A DNA stretch of 64,000 nucleotides from Streptomyces sp. SPB162. GTDB taxonomy: Bacteria; Actinomycetota; Actinomycetes; Streptomycetales; Streptomycetaceae. Both the position numbers and the translations under genes were made by a program. How positions within the stretch are numbered: position 1 is the stretch's first letter; every line of letters starts with the position of its first letter. Location: assembly GCF_029504575.1 (NCBI RefSeq), contig NZ_JAQFII010000001.1:6609495-6673494 (forward strand). Direction: 5' to 3'. This document shows, piece by piece, positions 41,661 through 51,400 of the stretch. The notes under the pieces are model-generated. The model did not search any database. It was given only the letters and a program-made list of their open reading frames with translations, and was not told where the DNA came from.

Positions 41661-41751
41661 ACCAACCCTGTTGCAACAGGGATGAACCCACAGAGGGGTT
41701 GATCACACACAGGCCCTCAGGTTCTCTCCCCGCCCACGCGGGGATGGCCCC
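41661..41751 (+). CRISPR. Two-repeat mini-CRISPR, candidate CreA-like antitoxin RNA
   Basis: Repeat 1 (41661-41689) has a diverged stem, CCCTGTTGCAACAGGG, but keeps the 29-base layout and the GATGAACCC end. Repeat 2 (41723-41751) is near consensus (CTCCCCGCCCACGCGGGG). The spacer between them is 33 bases. Its 5' seed matches the promoter site at 41223. Separation from array 1 and from the cas genes, plus one abnormal repeat, sets it apart from normal immunity units. Confidence 0.65.
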
Positions 41752-42322
41752 ACCGTGTCAAGCGATATGGGGAAGTGTGCGAATTCCTTGTAGGTGAGGA
41801 TGGATCCGTCAGTGCTCCGGCGACGTGAGACTCCGTAATCTACTCTCCACCAGCTGAACCTGGCTGGGAGGTCCAGTTGTGAAGGGTGCGGCGCTGCTCC
41901 CCCCTGGAGCGAAGGTGCCCCCCGATGGGGGGTTTCCAGGATGCGGCGAGTGTGCAGGGGGTTGATCAGGCCGTCCCAGTTGCCTGCGGGCATCTCCGCG
42001 CCGGAGTTGGGTGGTTGACGAGGGCGAGACCCGTACGGGGGCGGGATGCCACAGCACCGCCATGCGGGAGTCGATGCATCACATGGGGCGACCAGCGTGG
42101 TTGCTGGCGTAGCGGTGCAGGTGGCCGCGGCGCTGGATCAGGAGGTCGATGGGGCCAGATCGGTGTAAGAGCAGTCGAAGTCGCTGTCCGAGGAGCTGGA
42201 TGCTGATGAGGAGGCGTCGGGGGCGGAGGGGGTTGAGGATGTTTGGGTCGGGGCTCGGGCCGACGCGGTCCTTGAGGTGGTGCTCGAGGGGTTAGGAGGC
42301 GATGCACGAGAAGGATGTCCTT

Positions 42323-42351
42323 CGACTGCTCGCCGCCCGCGCGGGGATAGA
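42323..42351 (+). CRISPR. Solitary CRISPR repeat
   Basis: GCTCGCCGCCCGCGCGGGG followed by ATAGACC matches the repeat with one stem change. No partner lies 61 bp to either side. It is probably a leftover of a deleted array between the mini-CRISPR and cse1. Confidence 0.65.
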
Positions 42352-42678
42352 CCTGCTGCGATCTACGCCCATGCCGCGTTTGTCAACTGACCTCCGCGAT
42401 GGCGGCATCCCTGCAGTTGCGGGGGAGAGCTTCGTTTCGGCGAGATTGCCAAGGACCTGTTGCGATGATCTCGGTGGACACGGTGCCCACGACGAGTCAA
42501 GTCCGGGCGGGCGGGATGGTTCCCGTGAGCGCAACGTGCACTCGGTGGTGTCGCGTTGAACTCGAACAGGAGTAGCGCTGGTTGGTGTTTTGCGAAGCTG
42601 TGATGCTGGCCATCGTTCGCTTGCTACCGTGCTGCCTCGTTGCCGGAGCCGTTATGAGTAGAGAGCAGACGATGCAAC

Positions 42679-44292
42679 TTGGCTGAATTAGCCACCCCTC
42701 GCCCCGGGGCGATACGCCCTCGATGGGATCCCCGCCAAGCACCGTGTATTCCGGCTCTCACCCTCGATGATCGGCTCGTGGAGCTGAGCCTCGTCGACAT
42801 CCTGCACGATGCCGACGGGCTGCGGACCGTCGAGGGGCCGACGCCGGGGGAGAAGGTCGCGGTCATCGAGTTCCTGCTGGCGATCTGCTACGCCGCGGGT
42901 GTCTATCCGGCGTCTGCCGCCGAGTGGCCCGCGTGGGTGGATGAGGAGCACGCTCTGCAGCCTGCTGCCACGTGGCTCGCGCAGCGCCCCGAGGGCGAGG
43001 TGTGGGACCTGTTCGATCCTGCTCGGCCACTGGGGCAGAACGCTCTGTTGGCCCCTTTCCTCGACGAGCACGGGGCTGGCCCAGCGCAGCTGGTGATCGA
43101 GCGGGTCGGTGACTACAACCAGTTCTTCGACCATCATCACCTGGAGCATTCGCGTCCGTTGCCTGCGGCGCAGGCTTTTCGGGCCATGCTCACCCAGCAC
43201 GTGTACGGGCCGGCCGGCCGCGCCCGGATCTCCGGGAAGGCGACGCTGGGTGCGACCCTGACCAACCTCGCCGCCACCCGGCTCGGCACCCGGATCCGCG
43301 TTGTCGCACTGGGCGCCACCCTCGGCGAGACCCTGCGCCTGAACCTTGCCCCAGTGTCCGGGCCGCCCGGCGAGATGAACCTGTCCTGGACGACAGGCAA
43401 GGAGCGTCGGGGCTTCACGAGTAAGCCCGCCGGCCGAACGGTGAGCGGCCCGGCGGACCTGCACAGCTATCTCGGTCGGTCGGTGCTGTTGCGCCCGACT
43501 CCTGACGGGGATGCGGTGGACCGGGTCCTGGTCGGTGCGGGCGAACTGCTGGCGTTGGGGGAGGAGCACCTGCAGGATGCCGTGTATGCCACGAAAGTGG
43601 ATGGGACCGTCAAGCCGCTGTGGGCTTCGGCGACCCGCGCGGTGTGGCGTGAGGCCCACGCCCTTTATGCCGCGGTGGACAAGGCCCGGTCCTCCGGGCC
43701 GGTGAACGATGGCGCCACTTTGTACCGGCGGCTCGCCCTGTTCCCGGCAGAGGATGTGGCTCCCGAGCGCGGCCAGCAGCCGGCGCGCCGCATTGAGTTG
43801 TGGACGGTTGGACTGGTGGCCAAACAAACCACGGCCATCGCGTGGGTCGACGGTACGTTCCCGTTCGCTCCGGGTCTGGAGGCCAGGCTCTACCACGCTT
43901 CGTTCCGGGGCTCGGAGATCGCCGAATTTGTGGCGGCCGCCTTGTACAAGGCGGCGTACGCGGCGTGGACAGTCGCCTACCCGAACCCCAAGCCGACTGA
44001 CAAGCCGGGCCAGATCGACCGCTTCGATGCCCGCGGCCAGCACTGGGCGGCAACCCGGGAGCCGTTCGACTTGTTGATGGACGACACCACCATTGGCGAG
44101 CCCGTCCAGGAGTGCCTCCTGGACTTCGCGGCCACCGTGTCCGCGGCGGCACGCCGGTTTCTCACCGAGTGTCTGGACTCGCTGCCGAGGAACTCGCAGG
44201 GAGCCAAGACACGGGCCGCTGCGCTGCGGCGCTTCGACGATGAGCTGGCGCTGTCCAAAGCCCCGGCCGAACTGCGAGGGGAGCGGGCATGA
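42679..44292 (+). CDS. cse1: Cse1/Cas8e, large subunit of type I-E Cascade
   Basis: A 537-residue protein, recognisable as Cse1 by SLVDILHDADGLRTVEGPTP, AVIEFLLAICYAAG, LFDPARPLGQ and NQFFDHHHLEHSRPLP near the N-terminus, and by the C-terminal four-helix part (VSAAARRFLTECLDSLPRNS). Cse1 recognises the PAM and, in normal systems, recruits Cas3. The start is TTG 42679. A short upstream frame (ATG 42654 to TGA 42686) overlaps it, so translation may be coupled; the ribosome binding site is weak. It is first in a five-gene operon with 4-bp overlaps. Slightly longer than the E. coli protein (502). No gene for Cas3 is present. Confidence 0.95.
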   Translation: MAELATPRPGAIRPRWDPRQAPCIPALTLDDRLVELSLVDILHDADGLRTVEGPTPGEKVAVIEFLLAICYAAGVYPASAAEWPAWVDEEHALQPAATWLAQRPEGEVWDLFDPARPLGQNALLAPFLDEHGAGPAQLVIERVGDYNQFFDHHHLEHSRPLPAAQAFRAMLTQHVYGPAGRARISGKATLGATLTNLAATRLGTRIRVVALGATLGETLRLNLAPVSGPPGEMNLSWTTGKERRGFTSKPAGRTVSGPADLHSYLGRSVLLRPTPDGDAVDRVLVGAGELLALGEEHLQDAVYATKVDGTVKPLWASATRAVWREAHALYAAVDKARSSGPVNDGATLYRRLALFPAEDVAPERGQQPARRIELWTVGLVAKQTTAIAWVDGTFPFAPGLEARLYHASFRGSEIAEFVAAALYKAAYAAWTVAYPNPKPTDKPGQIDRFDARGQHWAATREPFDLLMDDTTIGEPVQECLLDFAATVSAAARRFLTECLDSLPRNSQGAKTRAAALRRFDDELALSKAPAELRGERA

Positions 44293-44879
44293 CCACCCAC
44301 GCCCAGTCCACCACCGGCCCACAGGCCAGCGAGAGCAGCGTCGCGCTGAGCGCCTGGCTTACCAGCCTCGTGCACAACCATGACTACGGAAGTCTTGCCG
44401 AACTGCGGCGCCCGCGCGTCCGCAAGGAGCCCCACTACCGGGCCATTTGGTTCAGCCCGACCGAGCAGCAACGCGAGGTCTACGAGCAGGTCGCGTTCCT
44501 GTTCGCGATCTACCACCAGGGCCGGGGCAAGCCTTTGCACGGGTACGGGAGCCTGGGTGAGGCCGCCCGCCGCATCGGCAGCGCCGTCGGTCGGGGACCG
44601 GATGACCCGGGTGCCGCGCGCCTCGTCGACCGCATCGTCTCCAGCCGCCGCATCCCGTGGCGCCACCTGCAGCACGCCGTGGCCCGCCTGCGGGCCTGCG
44701 ACCAGCAGCCGCCGTCCTGGGCCCGCCTGGCCGACGACCTCAGCCGGTGGCACGAGCGCGGCGCCCGCGTCTCCTACGAGTGGGCGGTGGCCTTCCACAT
44801 GCCCGCTTCCCGGGCCGGCCGGACCCGGACCAGCACGCCCACTGCCGCCGACACGACCCAGAAGGGCTCCACCACGTGA
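44289..44879 (+). CDS. cse2: Cse2/CasB, small subunit of Cascade
   Basis: A 196-residue protein overlapping cse1 by ATGA. Hallmarks are LAELRRPRVRKEPHYRAIWF near residue 35, AIYHQGRGKPL and LGEAARRIG. The C-terminal DDLSRWHERGARVSYEWAVA segment is the usual end of Cse2. It holds the non-target DNA strand in Cascade. The last 25 residues are low-complexity and extend beyond the family core. Second gene of the operon. Confidence 0.9.
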   Translation: MTTHAQSTTGPQASESSVALSAWLTSLVHNHDYGSLAELRRPRVRKEPHYRAIWFSPTEQQREVYEQVAFLFAIYHQGRGKPLHGYGSLGEAARRIGSAVGRGPDDPGAARLVDRIVSSRRIPWRHLQHAVARLRACDQQPPSWARLADDLSRWHERGARVSYEWAVAFHMPASRAGRTRTSTPTAADTTQKGSTT

Positions 44880-46255
44880 CCAGTAATGCCCCCCGCACCG
44901 GTCGCCAGTTCCTGTCCCTGCACCTGCTGGAGACCCTGGTCGCCGTGCTGCCCGTACGCGACGAGAACGGCTCCCCGAAATCCATCGTGTACGGCGGTAC
45001 CGAGCGGCACATGATCACCAGCCAGGCGCGCCGTCGGGCCGAGCGGGTCCACACCCGGGACCGCGCCAATGCCGGCGTCGGCGCGCTGGCCGGCCGCAGT
45101 ACCGGGGTCCGTACCCGCGAATGGGCGCTGACCACCGGCCGGGAACTGGCCTCCGCCCACGGTTGGGATCACGATGAGGCCGTGCGGACGGCTCGCGCGG
45201 TCATCGAGGCAACCGGTCTGAAGTTCGGTGACCCTGCGAAGAAGACGGTGGCGAACTTGACCAAGGTTCTGCTCTTCGCCCCGTCCGATGCCGGTGCGCG
45301 CATTGCGGCCCATGTGCACGAGCAGGGCGAGGCACTGCGTGCCTGGACGCAGGAGTACCTGGCTGCGCAGGCGGCGGCTGCGGCCAAGGGCAAGAAGGGC
45401 GGGCGTAAGGGCGCCAATGGCGCCGATACGGAAGGCGCCGACGCGGATGAGCCGGGTGAGAGCTCCGCCACCACCGCCGATGCCAAACTGCCGGCGCTTC
45501 CCGCCGCGACCCGTACCGCGGTCCTGACCGCGCTGGCCCCGCGCGACGCCATCGACATTGCCTTGTACGGGCGCTTCCTTGCCGAGATCGCCGATTCCCC
45601 GAACGTTGACGGTGCCGTGCAGAGCAGTCATGCCTTCACCGTGCACGAGGCCGAGCAGGTGGACGATTTCTACGCCGCCGCCGACGACGCGAAGCTGGAC
45701 CGGAAGAAGAACGCTCTGGACTTCCTCGACGCCGCCGACGACGCCGGGGCCGGTATGACCGGCTACCAGTCGCTGATCACCGGCACCTTTTATCGGCACG
45801 CCGTGCTCGACCGTGTGCGGCTGCGGAACAATCTCCGCGCCGCCGGGATGAGCGTAGAGGACGCCGAGGAGGCGTCGGTCGCGGCCGAGGCGGAGTTCGT
45901 CAACGCCTTCGTCGACGCCTTTCCCGAGGCGAAGAAGAACTCGACGGCGTCCACCGGGTCGCTGCCGGCTCTGGTTCTGGCCTTCGAAGGCGAGCGGCCG
46001 TACAACTACGGTGCTGCCTTCCAGGCCCCGATTGATGAGCGGCCGCCGACGCAGGACGGCAAGGGGGGCGAGGGGCCGGCCGGGCCCGCAGCGGTCAGGC
46101 GACTGCTGAGGCACCACACCTTCGTCAGCGGGCGCCGGCCTGACATCACTGCCGGCCGTGTCCTTACCTACGACCCGCAGATCGACGAACTCCTCAGCAC
46201 CCTTAAAGACCTCGGCGCGACGGCTGTGAGTTCAGCTGAGGAGCTGACGGCGTGA
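44876..46255 (+). CDS. cas7: Cas7e/Cse4, Cascade backbone subunit
   Basis: Start is GTG 44876 overlapping the cse2 stop (GTGA). The product of 459 residues begins with FLSLHLLETLVAVLPVRDEN and contains YGGTERHMITSQARRRAERV, the typical Cas7e RNA-recognition fold start. It binds the crRNA along its length. It is about 95 residues longer than the E. coli protein. Part of the excess is a charged, alanine-rich insertion (AAAAAKGKKGGRKGANGADT, about residues 165-200), common in actinobacterial copies. Third gene of the operon. Confidence 0.95.
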   Translation: MTSNAPRTGRQFLSLHLLETLVAVLPVRDENGSPKSIVYGGTERHMITSQARRRAERVHTRDRANAGVGALAGRSTGVRTREWALTTGRELASAHGWDHDEAVRTARAVIEATGLKFGDPAKKTVANLTKVLLFAPSDAGARIAAHVHEQGEALRAWTQEYLAAQAAAAAKGKKGGRKGANGADTEGADADEPGESSATTADAKLPALPAATRTAVLTALAPRDAIDIALYGRFLAEIADSPNVDGAVQSSHAFTVHEAEQVDDFYAAADDAKLDRKKNALDFLDAADDAGAGMTGYQSLITGTFYRHAVLDRVRLRNNLRAAGMSVEDAEEASVAAEAEFVNAFVDAFPEAKKNSTASTGSLPALVLAFEGERPYNYGAAFQAPIDERPPTQDGKGGEGPAGPAAVRRLLRHHTFVSGRRPDITAGRVLTYDPQIDELLSTLKDLGATAVSSAEELTA

Positions 46256-47097
46256 GCTACGTCCTGCTGGTTCGGCTCGCCGCTCCGCTGCAGTCATGGG
46301 GTATGGCGTCCCGGTTCTCCCATCGCGACACTCACACCCGTCCCACCAAGTCTGCCGTCGTCGGCCTCTGTGCGGCAGCTCTGGGCCGGGACCGGACCGA
46401 CCCGGTGGACGATCTCGCCGGGCTCGTCTTCGGGGTCCGGGCCGACCATCCGGGCACCCCCGTGCGGGACTACCACACCGTGGGTGCCGGCCGGTTTCCG
46501 CTGCGGCCACGGGACATCATCACCGATCACCGCAGGGCGGCCACCGTGGCCAAGAGCATGGAAGCGGCCGACGGCCCCGGCTTCGGCCATCACGAGCTGG
46601 CCGGCTGGTACGGGGCGCCGAAGAAGATCGCGGCAGACCCCGTCTCAGGAACCCTGGTATCGGGAGAGCTCTCCCGCCGGGCGATGATCACCGAGCGCTG
46701 GTACCTGTCGGATGCGGCGTTCCTCGTCGGCCTGCAGTACGCGGACCAGGCCCTGCTGGAGGAGATCGGGCACGCCCTGGAACACCCGAAGCAACTGCTC
46801 TGGCTCGGCCGGAAATCCTGCCCGCCCTCCGGGACCCTGGCAGCGGAGATCGTGCCCGGCACAGTCGGCGACGCCTTCGCGGCCAAGCGCCTGCTGCCCG
46901 GGCCGTACGGCCCCGATACCTCGGGCCGCCGGCCCTGGGCCTGGATCCAGGCGGCGCCCGGCGCGCGGGGGGCCACACCGGTCAATGACCAACCGGTCAG
47001 TTTCGATCCGGCCCACCGGTCCCATGCCACCCGCTGGGAGACCCGCATGCGCGTCACCATCGCCCCGACCGCCACGGATTGGGACCTCATCCCGTGA
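46252..47097 (+). CDS. cas5: Cas5e/CasD, crRNA 5'-handle binding subunit
   Basis: A 281-residue protein starting at GTG 46252, overlapping cas7 by GTGA. It has the Cas5e signature SYVLLVRLAAPLQSWG, then FSHRDTHTRPTKSAVVGLC, the classical start of this subunit, and YLSDAAFLVGL in the middle. It clamps the 5' handle (ATGGACCC in these arrays). It shows no HNH insertion, so it does not supply a nuclease in place of Cas3. Fourth gene of the operon. Confidence 0.95.
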   Translation: MSYVLLVRLAAPLQSWGMASRFSHRDTHTRPTKSAVVGLCAAALGRDRTDPVDDLAGLVFGVRADHPGTPVRDYHTVGAGRFPLRPRDIITDHRRAATVAKSMEAADGPGFGHHELAGWYGAPKKIAADPVSGTLVSGELSRRAMITERWYLSDAAFLVGLQYADQALLEEIGHALEHPKQLLWLGRKSCPPSGTLAAEIVPGTVGDAFAAKRLLPGPYGPDTSGRRPWAWIQAAPGARGATPVNDQPVSFDPAHRSHATRWETRMRVTIAPTATDWDLIP

Positions 47098-47846
47098 ACT
47101 CCGCACCCCGCGAGCACCGCACACGCTCCTCCACCGCCCGCTTTGTGGCCACCCACTCGGTGCTCTCCCTCGATGCCCGGCACTCGCTCGTCGCCAAGTC
47201 GCTGGTCGACGCCCACGAGATGCACCGCACCGTCATGAGCGGGTTCCGCGGCTGGGTCGAGGACGGAGACCCCGACGCCCGCTCCCAGATGGGTGTCCTG
47301 TCGACCTGGTCGGTAGATCTCAAGGCGGCCGCGCTCGTCCTGGTCGTGCAATCCCGGATCCCGGGGGACTGGGCCCGCATTCCGCGCGCGGCCTTCACCA
47401 CGGCGCCCCACATCATCACCGTCGACCGCACCTTCACCGCACGCGAGGTCGTGGGCTTCCGGGCTGTCGTCAACCCCACCCGCAGTACCCGCAGCAAGGC
47501 TGCGGGTACTGCGGCCGCTGAGGAACGACCCCGCGGCACGCGCACAGCCCACACCACACCGGAGCACGTCAAGCGCTGGTTCGCCCGCCGCCTCCAAGCA
47601 GACGGCGAGCCGGCCACGGCCGAGGACGGTGGCGTGCGCATCGGTGCTACCACCGATACCGAGAGCCTGGGAATCCGCATGCTGCCGACCGTGTCCAGCG
47701 CCCACCGCAACAAGTCCGTGCGCATCGGCCGTGCGGAGATCCGCGGCTCCCTGACCGTCACTGACCCGCAAACCCTGGTGAACGCCCTGTCCAACGGCCT
47801 GGGCCACGCCCGCGCCTACAGCTGCGGACTGATCTTGACCCGGTGA
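47094..47846 (+). CDS. cas6e: Cas6e/CasE, pre-crRNA endonuclease
   Basis: A 250-residue protein; GTG 47094 overlaps the cas5 stop. The N-terminal part includes SLVDAHEMHRTVMSGF, where Cas6e proteins place catalytic histidine. The C-terminal glycine-rich loop GLGHARAYSCGLILTR binds the repeat hairpin. It should cut each repeat below the CCCCG stem. A central segment (about 135-165) is longer and basic. It is the last cas gene: no cas1, cas2 or cas3 follows. A terminator hairpin lies at 48096. Confidence 0.95.
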   Translation: MNSAPREHRTRSSTARFVATHSVLSLDARHSLVAKSLVDAHEMHRTVMSGFRGWVEDGDPDARSQMGVLSTWSVDLKAAALVLVVQSRIPGDWARIPRAAFTTAPHIITVDRTFTAREVVGFRAVVNPTRSTRSKAAGTAAAEERPRGTRTAHTTPEHVKRWFARRLQADGEPATAEDGGVRIGATTDTESLGIRMLPTVSSAHRNKSVRIGRAEIRGSLTVTDPQTLVNALSNGLGHARAYSCGLILTR

Positions 47847-48095
47847 GGTACCCACCGAAGGAGCCGGCTCCTGTTCGCAGGAACCGGTCGAACTCTCCGG
47901 CCGGGGCGTCGCCGAGGTCCTCTTCAGGGGGGCGCCGACACGCTGCCTGGAACCGACCACGTTCTGCGAAGCTGCCGACCCCATCGGCGACGGCGTGCCG
48001 CTCCGGGCAGAGGAGGGCCACCTTCCCGCGTACGCGGGAGCCAAGCAGCCTCCGTTCCTACTGCAACGAGGACGATCCCCGAGTATGCGGGGGGC

Positions 48096-48132
48096 CCGGC
48101 AGGGCCGAGAGCACGCCCTTCGGTCCTGCCGG
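48096..48132 (+). terminator. Terminator hairpin after cas6e
   Basis: CCGGCAGG and CCTGCCGG pair over 8 bp, extended by imperfect GCCGA/TCGGT pairing. It lies 250 bp after cas6e and before the STAND gene, so that gene probably has its own promoter. Confidence 0.55.
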
Positions 48133-48149
48133 TTCCAACACCACCACGC

Positions 48150-48341
48150 TCACTGCTTACCGCCGTGACGCATCAAGATCGTCAGCGTCGCGCGGGCGTC
48201 GCGCCGGCGCTGCGGGCTACGGAAGAGGACGGAGGACGCAGCCACCGTGACGACGGTGACGGTGTAGGCAAGGCCGGTGGCGGCGGAGAGGGCGGCGGCA
48301 TCCTGGGACACGGTCTCCAGGACGGTCAGGAGAACGGACAT
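48150..48341 (-). CDS. Small predicted membrane protein, antisense to the STAND gene leader
   Basis: A 63-residue frame begins MSVLLTVLETVSQDAAALSA, with a hydrophobic segment (GLAYTVTVVTVAASSVLF) and a basic end (RSPQRRRDARATL). AAGGA seven bases upstream supports the ATG. It is the only candidate gene between cas6e and the STAND gene. Nothing is recognised; it may be a small regulatory protein or a chance frame. Confidence 0.4.
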   Translation of the reverse strand: MSVLLTVLETVSQDAAALSAATGLAYTVTVVTVAASSVLFRSPQRRRDARATLTILMRHGGKQ

Positions 48342-48471
48342 GTGGGTTCCTTCGGGACGGGGCCCGGTGGCTTCCTCGCCGGGCGCAGTTCCACAGGTAT
48401 CCGTCCTCAGGGAAGGATCCGGCGATGTTCGGCGGCCCGGCCAAGCGACATGTCCGCAGGTCAGGGAGGGG

Positions 48472-51400
48472 ATGAAATTGTGTTCGGAGAAGTCTTCCGC
48501 AGCCGGTGGGCAAAGCCCTGTCGGGCCGGTAATGCACTTCGCGCAGGATCTGAAGAAGCTGTACCGAGCGGCAGGCGGAGGAGTTCAGTTCACGCAGGAA
48601 CGTCTCCTTGAGCTCACGGGTGGCAAGGCGTCGAAGTCCAGCCTCAGCGCATGGCTCAACGGCAAAGCGGTGCCCCAGGAGGGGGGTCCCGGTGCCTTTG
48701 TCCTGGGCGTGCTGATCCCGTTCCTGGAGGAGAGGGCACAGCAGCGGTCTCCGCACCATCGCCGGGCGAGCGCGGCGGCCTGGCAGGCCCGGCTCCGTGC
48801 CGCACAGGCCGTGAGCAAGAGCGGGCAGGGAGGCCGGGGACCACGCGTCCATGCTGCGTCACCAGGGCACCTGTTGAAGGGCCAATCCCAGGTCCTGCTC
48901 GACGTGGCTCCCTACGAGTTCGTCGGGCGTGAGGAGGAACTGGCCGAGCTGACGACCTTCACCACCGCCCCTGACGGTGCTGCAGCGTATCTGAGGTTGC
49001 AGGCCGGCCCCTGGGCGGGCAAGACCGCCCTGCTCGCCTGGTTCGTCTCCCGCCGTATCCCTGCCGGGGTCGACGTCGCGCACTACTTCATCGTCGGCCG
49101 CCTGGGCACCAACCGCCGCGAGGACTACGTACGGATGGTCGCAGAGCAGCTGGCTTCCGCCGCAGACATGAGGCGCCCCCGCGCCGCAGACATTGAGCAA
49201 CACGACCTCTCCTCGTTGTACGAACGTGCGGCGCACGCCTGCGCGCAACGCCACCGCCGTCTGCTGCTGGTCGTCGACGGGCTCGACGAGGACGCGGATG
49301 CGGGAGCGGACGGGCCGGGCATCGCTGGCCTCCTGCCCAAGCACCCACCGCACGGGATGCGCGTCATCGTCACCGGGCGACCCAACCCGCGTGTTCCGAT
49401 GGCACTCGCCCCCGACCATCCGCTCCGCAACCCGCTCATCGTCCGACAGCTGGCCCACTCACCTGCCGCCCGGATCATCCGCGACATGGCCCTGCAAGAG
49501 CTGAACACCCTGCTGAACGATCCAGACGTCGGCCAACGGCTGCTGGGCCTGCTCGTCTGTGCTCAGGGCGCCCTGACCGGCGCGGACCTGGCGGAACTCG
49601 TAGGCATCACCCCGCACGCGGTGCAGCAAAGGCTCCGCAGCGTCGTAGGCCGTTCCCTGGCCCCCACCCGTGTGGACCTCCTCCCGCTGGATGCGCGAAG
49701 GGAAGCCGACGCCGACGCCAGGCGTCAGACGTTCATCCTGGCCCACGAGGAGCTGTACGCGGCCGCTAAAGAGGCCCTCGGACAGGTCGAACTCGCGGCG
49801 TACAGGGCGAGCTTGCACCGATGGGCCGATGGCTACCATCAGCAAGGCTGGCCGGAGGACACCCCGAACTACCTCCTCACCGGCTACACCCACCTCGTGC
49901 GCAACAGCGGGAGCGCCGAACGCCTCGCGGACCTGGTGCTCGACCCCCACCGCCAGCTATGCCTCGCCCGACGCTCCGGGCCCGACGTCGCCCTCGCCCA
50001 ACTGGACCTGATCGACCCACCCACCGGTGCGGACTGTACGCTGGCTCCGTCCACCGCCGCTCAGGTGTCGGTTTCCCGGGAATTGCTCCTGGCGCGGGTG
50101 CGGCCCCTTCCCAGCGCTGTCGCCCGCACGTGCGCCCGGTGGGGAGATGCCCGGCGGGCCAGGGCCCTGGCACGGGCAGCGGGGCATCCCGTGGACAAGG
50201 CGACACACTTGGCCGGCGTGGCCCGCGTGTTGGCAACCATCGAACATGGCCAGGCCGCCGATGCGGCCGCGGAAGCGGCACAGTGGGCGCGTACGGCGCT
50301 CAGCGAGGCCGCGGGCTTTGGATACGCCGCAGACGCGGCGGAAGCAGCTGCGGGGCGGGCGGCGCTCGCTCTGCTGGCAACAGGACAGGAACAGGAGGGT
50401 CTGGACCTGCTCCGCTCCCTCCAGGGGTCGAGCTCGGCCCGGATCGAGTCGTGGGCCGCGGCCGTCCGGCTCCTGGCCCCGCACCGTCCGGGGATTGCGT
50501 CGGAACTTTTGGATGAACTGGAGGAGCAGGCTGAGCACCTGGTCGAGGAAGAACGTGGGGAGGGAGGCACCGCAGCCGCAGCTGTCCAACTTTGGCAGAG
50601 CATCGCGGCAGCGGATGCCGAACGAATGGACCGTCTTCACGACCGTGCCCTGGGACATGCCCACACCCTCTGGCACGCGGCGCCCCTGCTGAAGAACGTC
50701 TCCGCTCTTGCGGCAGCGGCCTCGTTCGTCGCGCAGGCCAGGCCGCAGGAAGCACAGGCCCTTGCCGATACGGCCTGCCGACACATTGAGTCTGTAATCC
50801 AGGGTGCCAACGCGCCCTTGTCGTCGGCCGACGCCTTCCTCGTGGAGTTCGAATTTCATCACACCCTCGCCCAAGTCGCTCAGGCACTGGCAGATGTGGG
50901 GGCTCCAGCCCGAAGGATCGAGGACCTGCTGGCACGGACGGAAGGGATACTCCCCGCGGCATCGGAGCACGGTCCCAGCCAGCTGACCGATGAGACCCGG
51001 AGCCCGGACGGGGACGACACCCACGGCGAGCGACTGGCCGAGGAAGCCTACCGATGGGCGGACCAAGGCAACGACGGAGAAGCCGAGCGCTGCCTGGAGC
51101 AGGCGTTGACTCTCCTGCCAACGGCTGGCCTGGACACGGGACGCGCTCCGAGCTGGCTGCCGGACCTTGCCGGCGCACTCGTATCGACCGATGCCGCAGC
51201 GGACGCCGAGGCGCTGCTCGACCTCACGCAGAACCCGGCCGACCGGAGACGAACCCGCGCCGCCGTTGCTCTTGCCTACGCCGACGCGGGCCTGCTTAAC
51301 GATGCGCGCACGCATGCGCAGAAGGCTGTGGAAGCGGCGGCCCAGGCCGCTCCGGACGGAACCTGGGCTTTCGCCGCGCAGGCTTTGGCGTGCGCGGGCC

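Noticed and set aside
41886..42300. Open frames between the mini-CRISPR and cse1 on both strands
   Set aside because: A minus-strand stretch (RLLLHRSGPIDLLIQRRGHL) looks protein-like, but there is no start, no known domain and stops on both sides; at most a remnant.
42688..44322. A 544-codon frame antisense to cse1
   Set aside because: Shadow of a convincing Cse1 protein; arginine/glycine-rich and without features.
48015..48095. Two hairpins after cas6e resembling decayed CRISPR repeats (TCCCGCGTACGCGGGA and CCCCGAGTATGCGGGG)
   Set aside because: Spacing is 53 rather than 61 bp and the handle sequence is missing, so I do not call an array.
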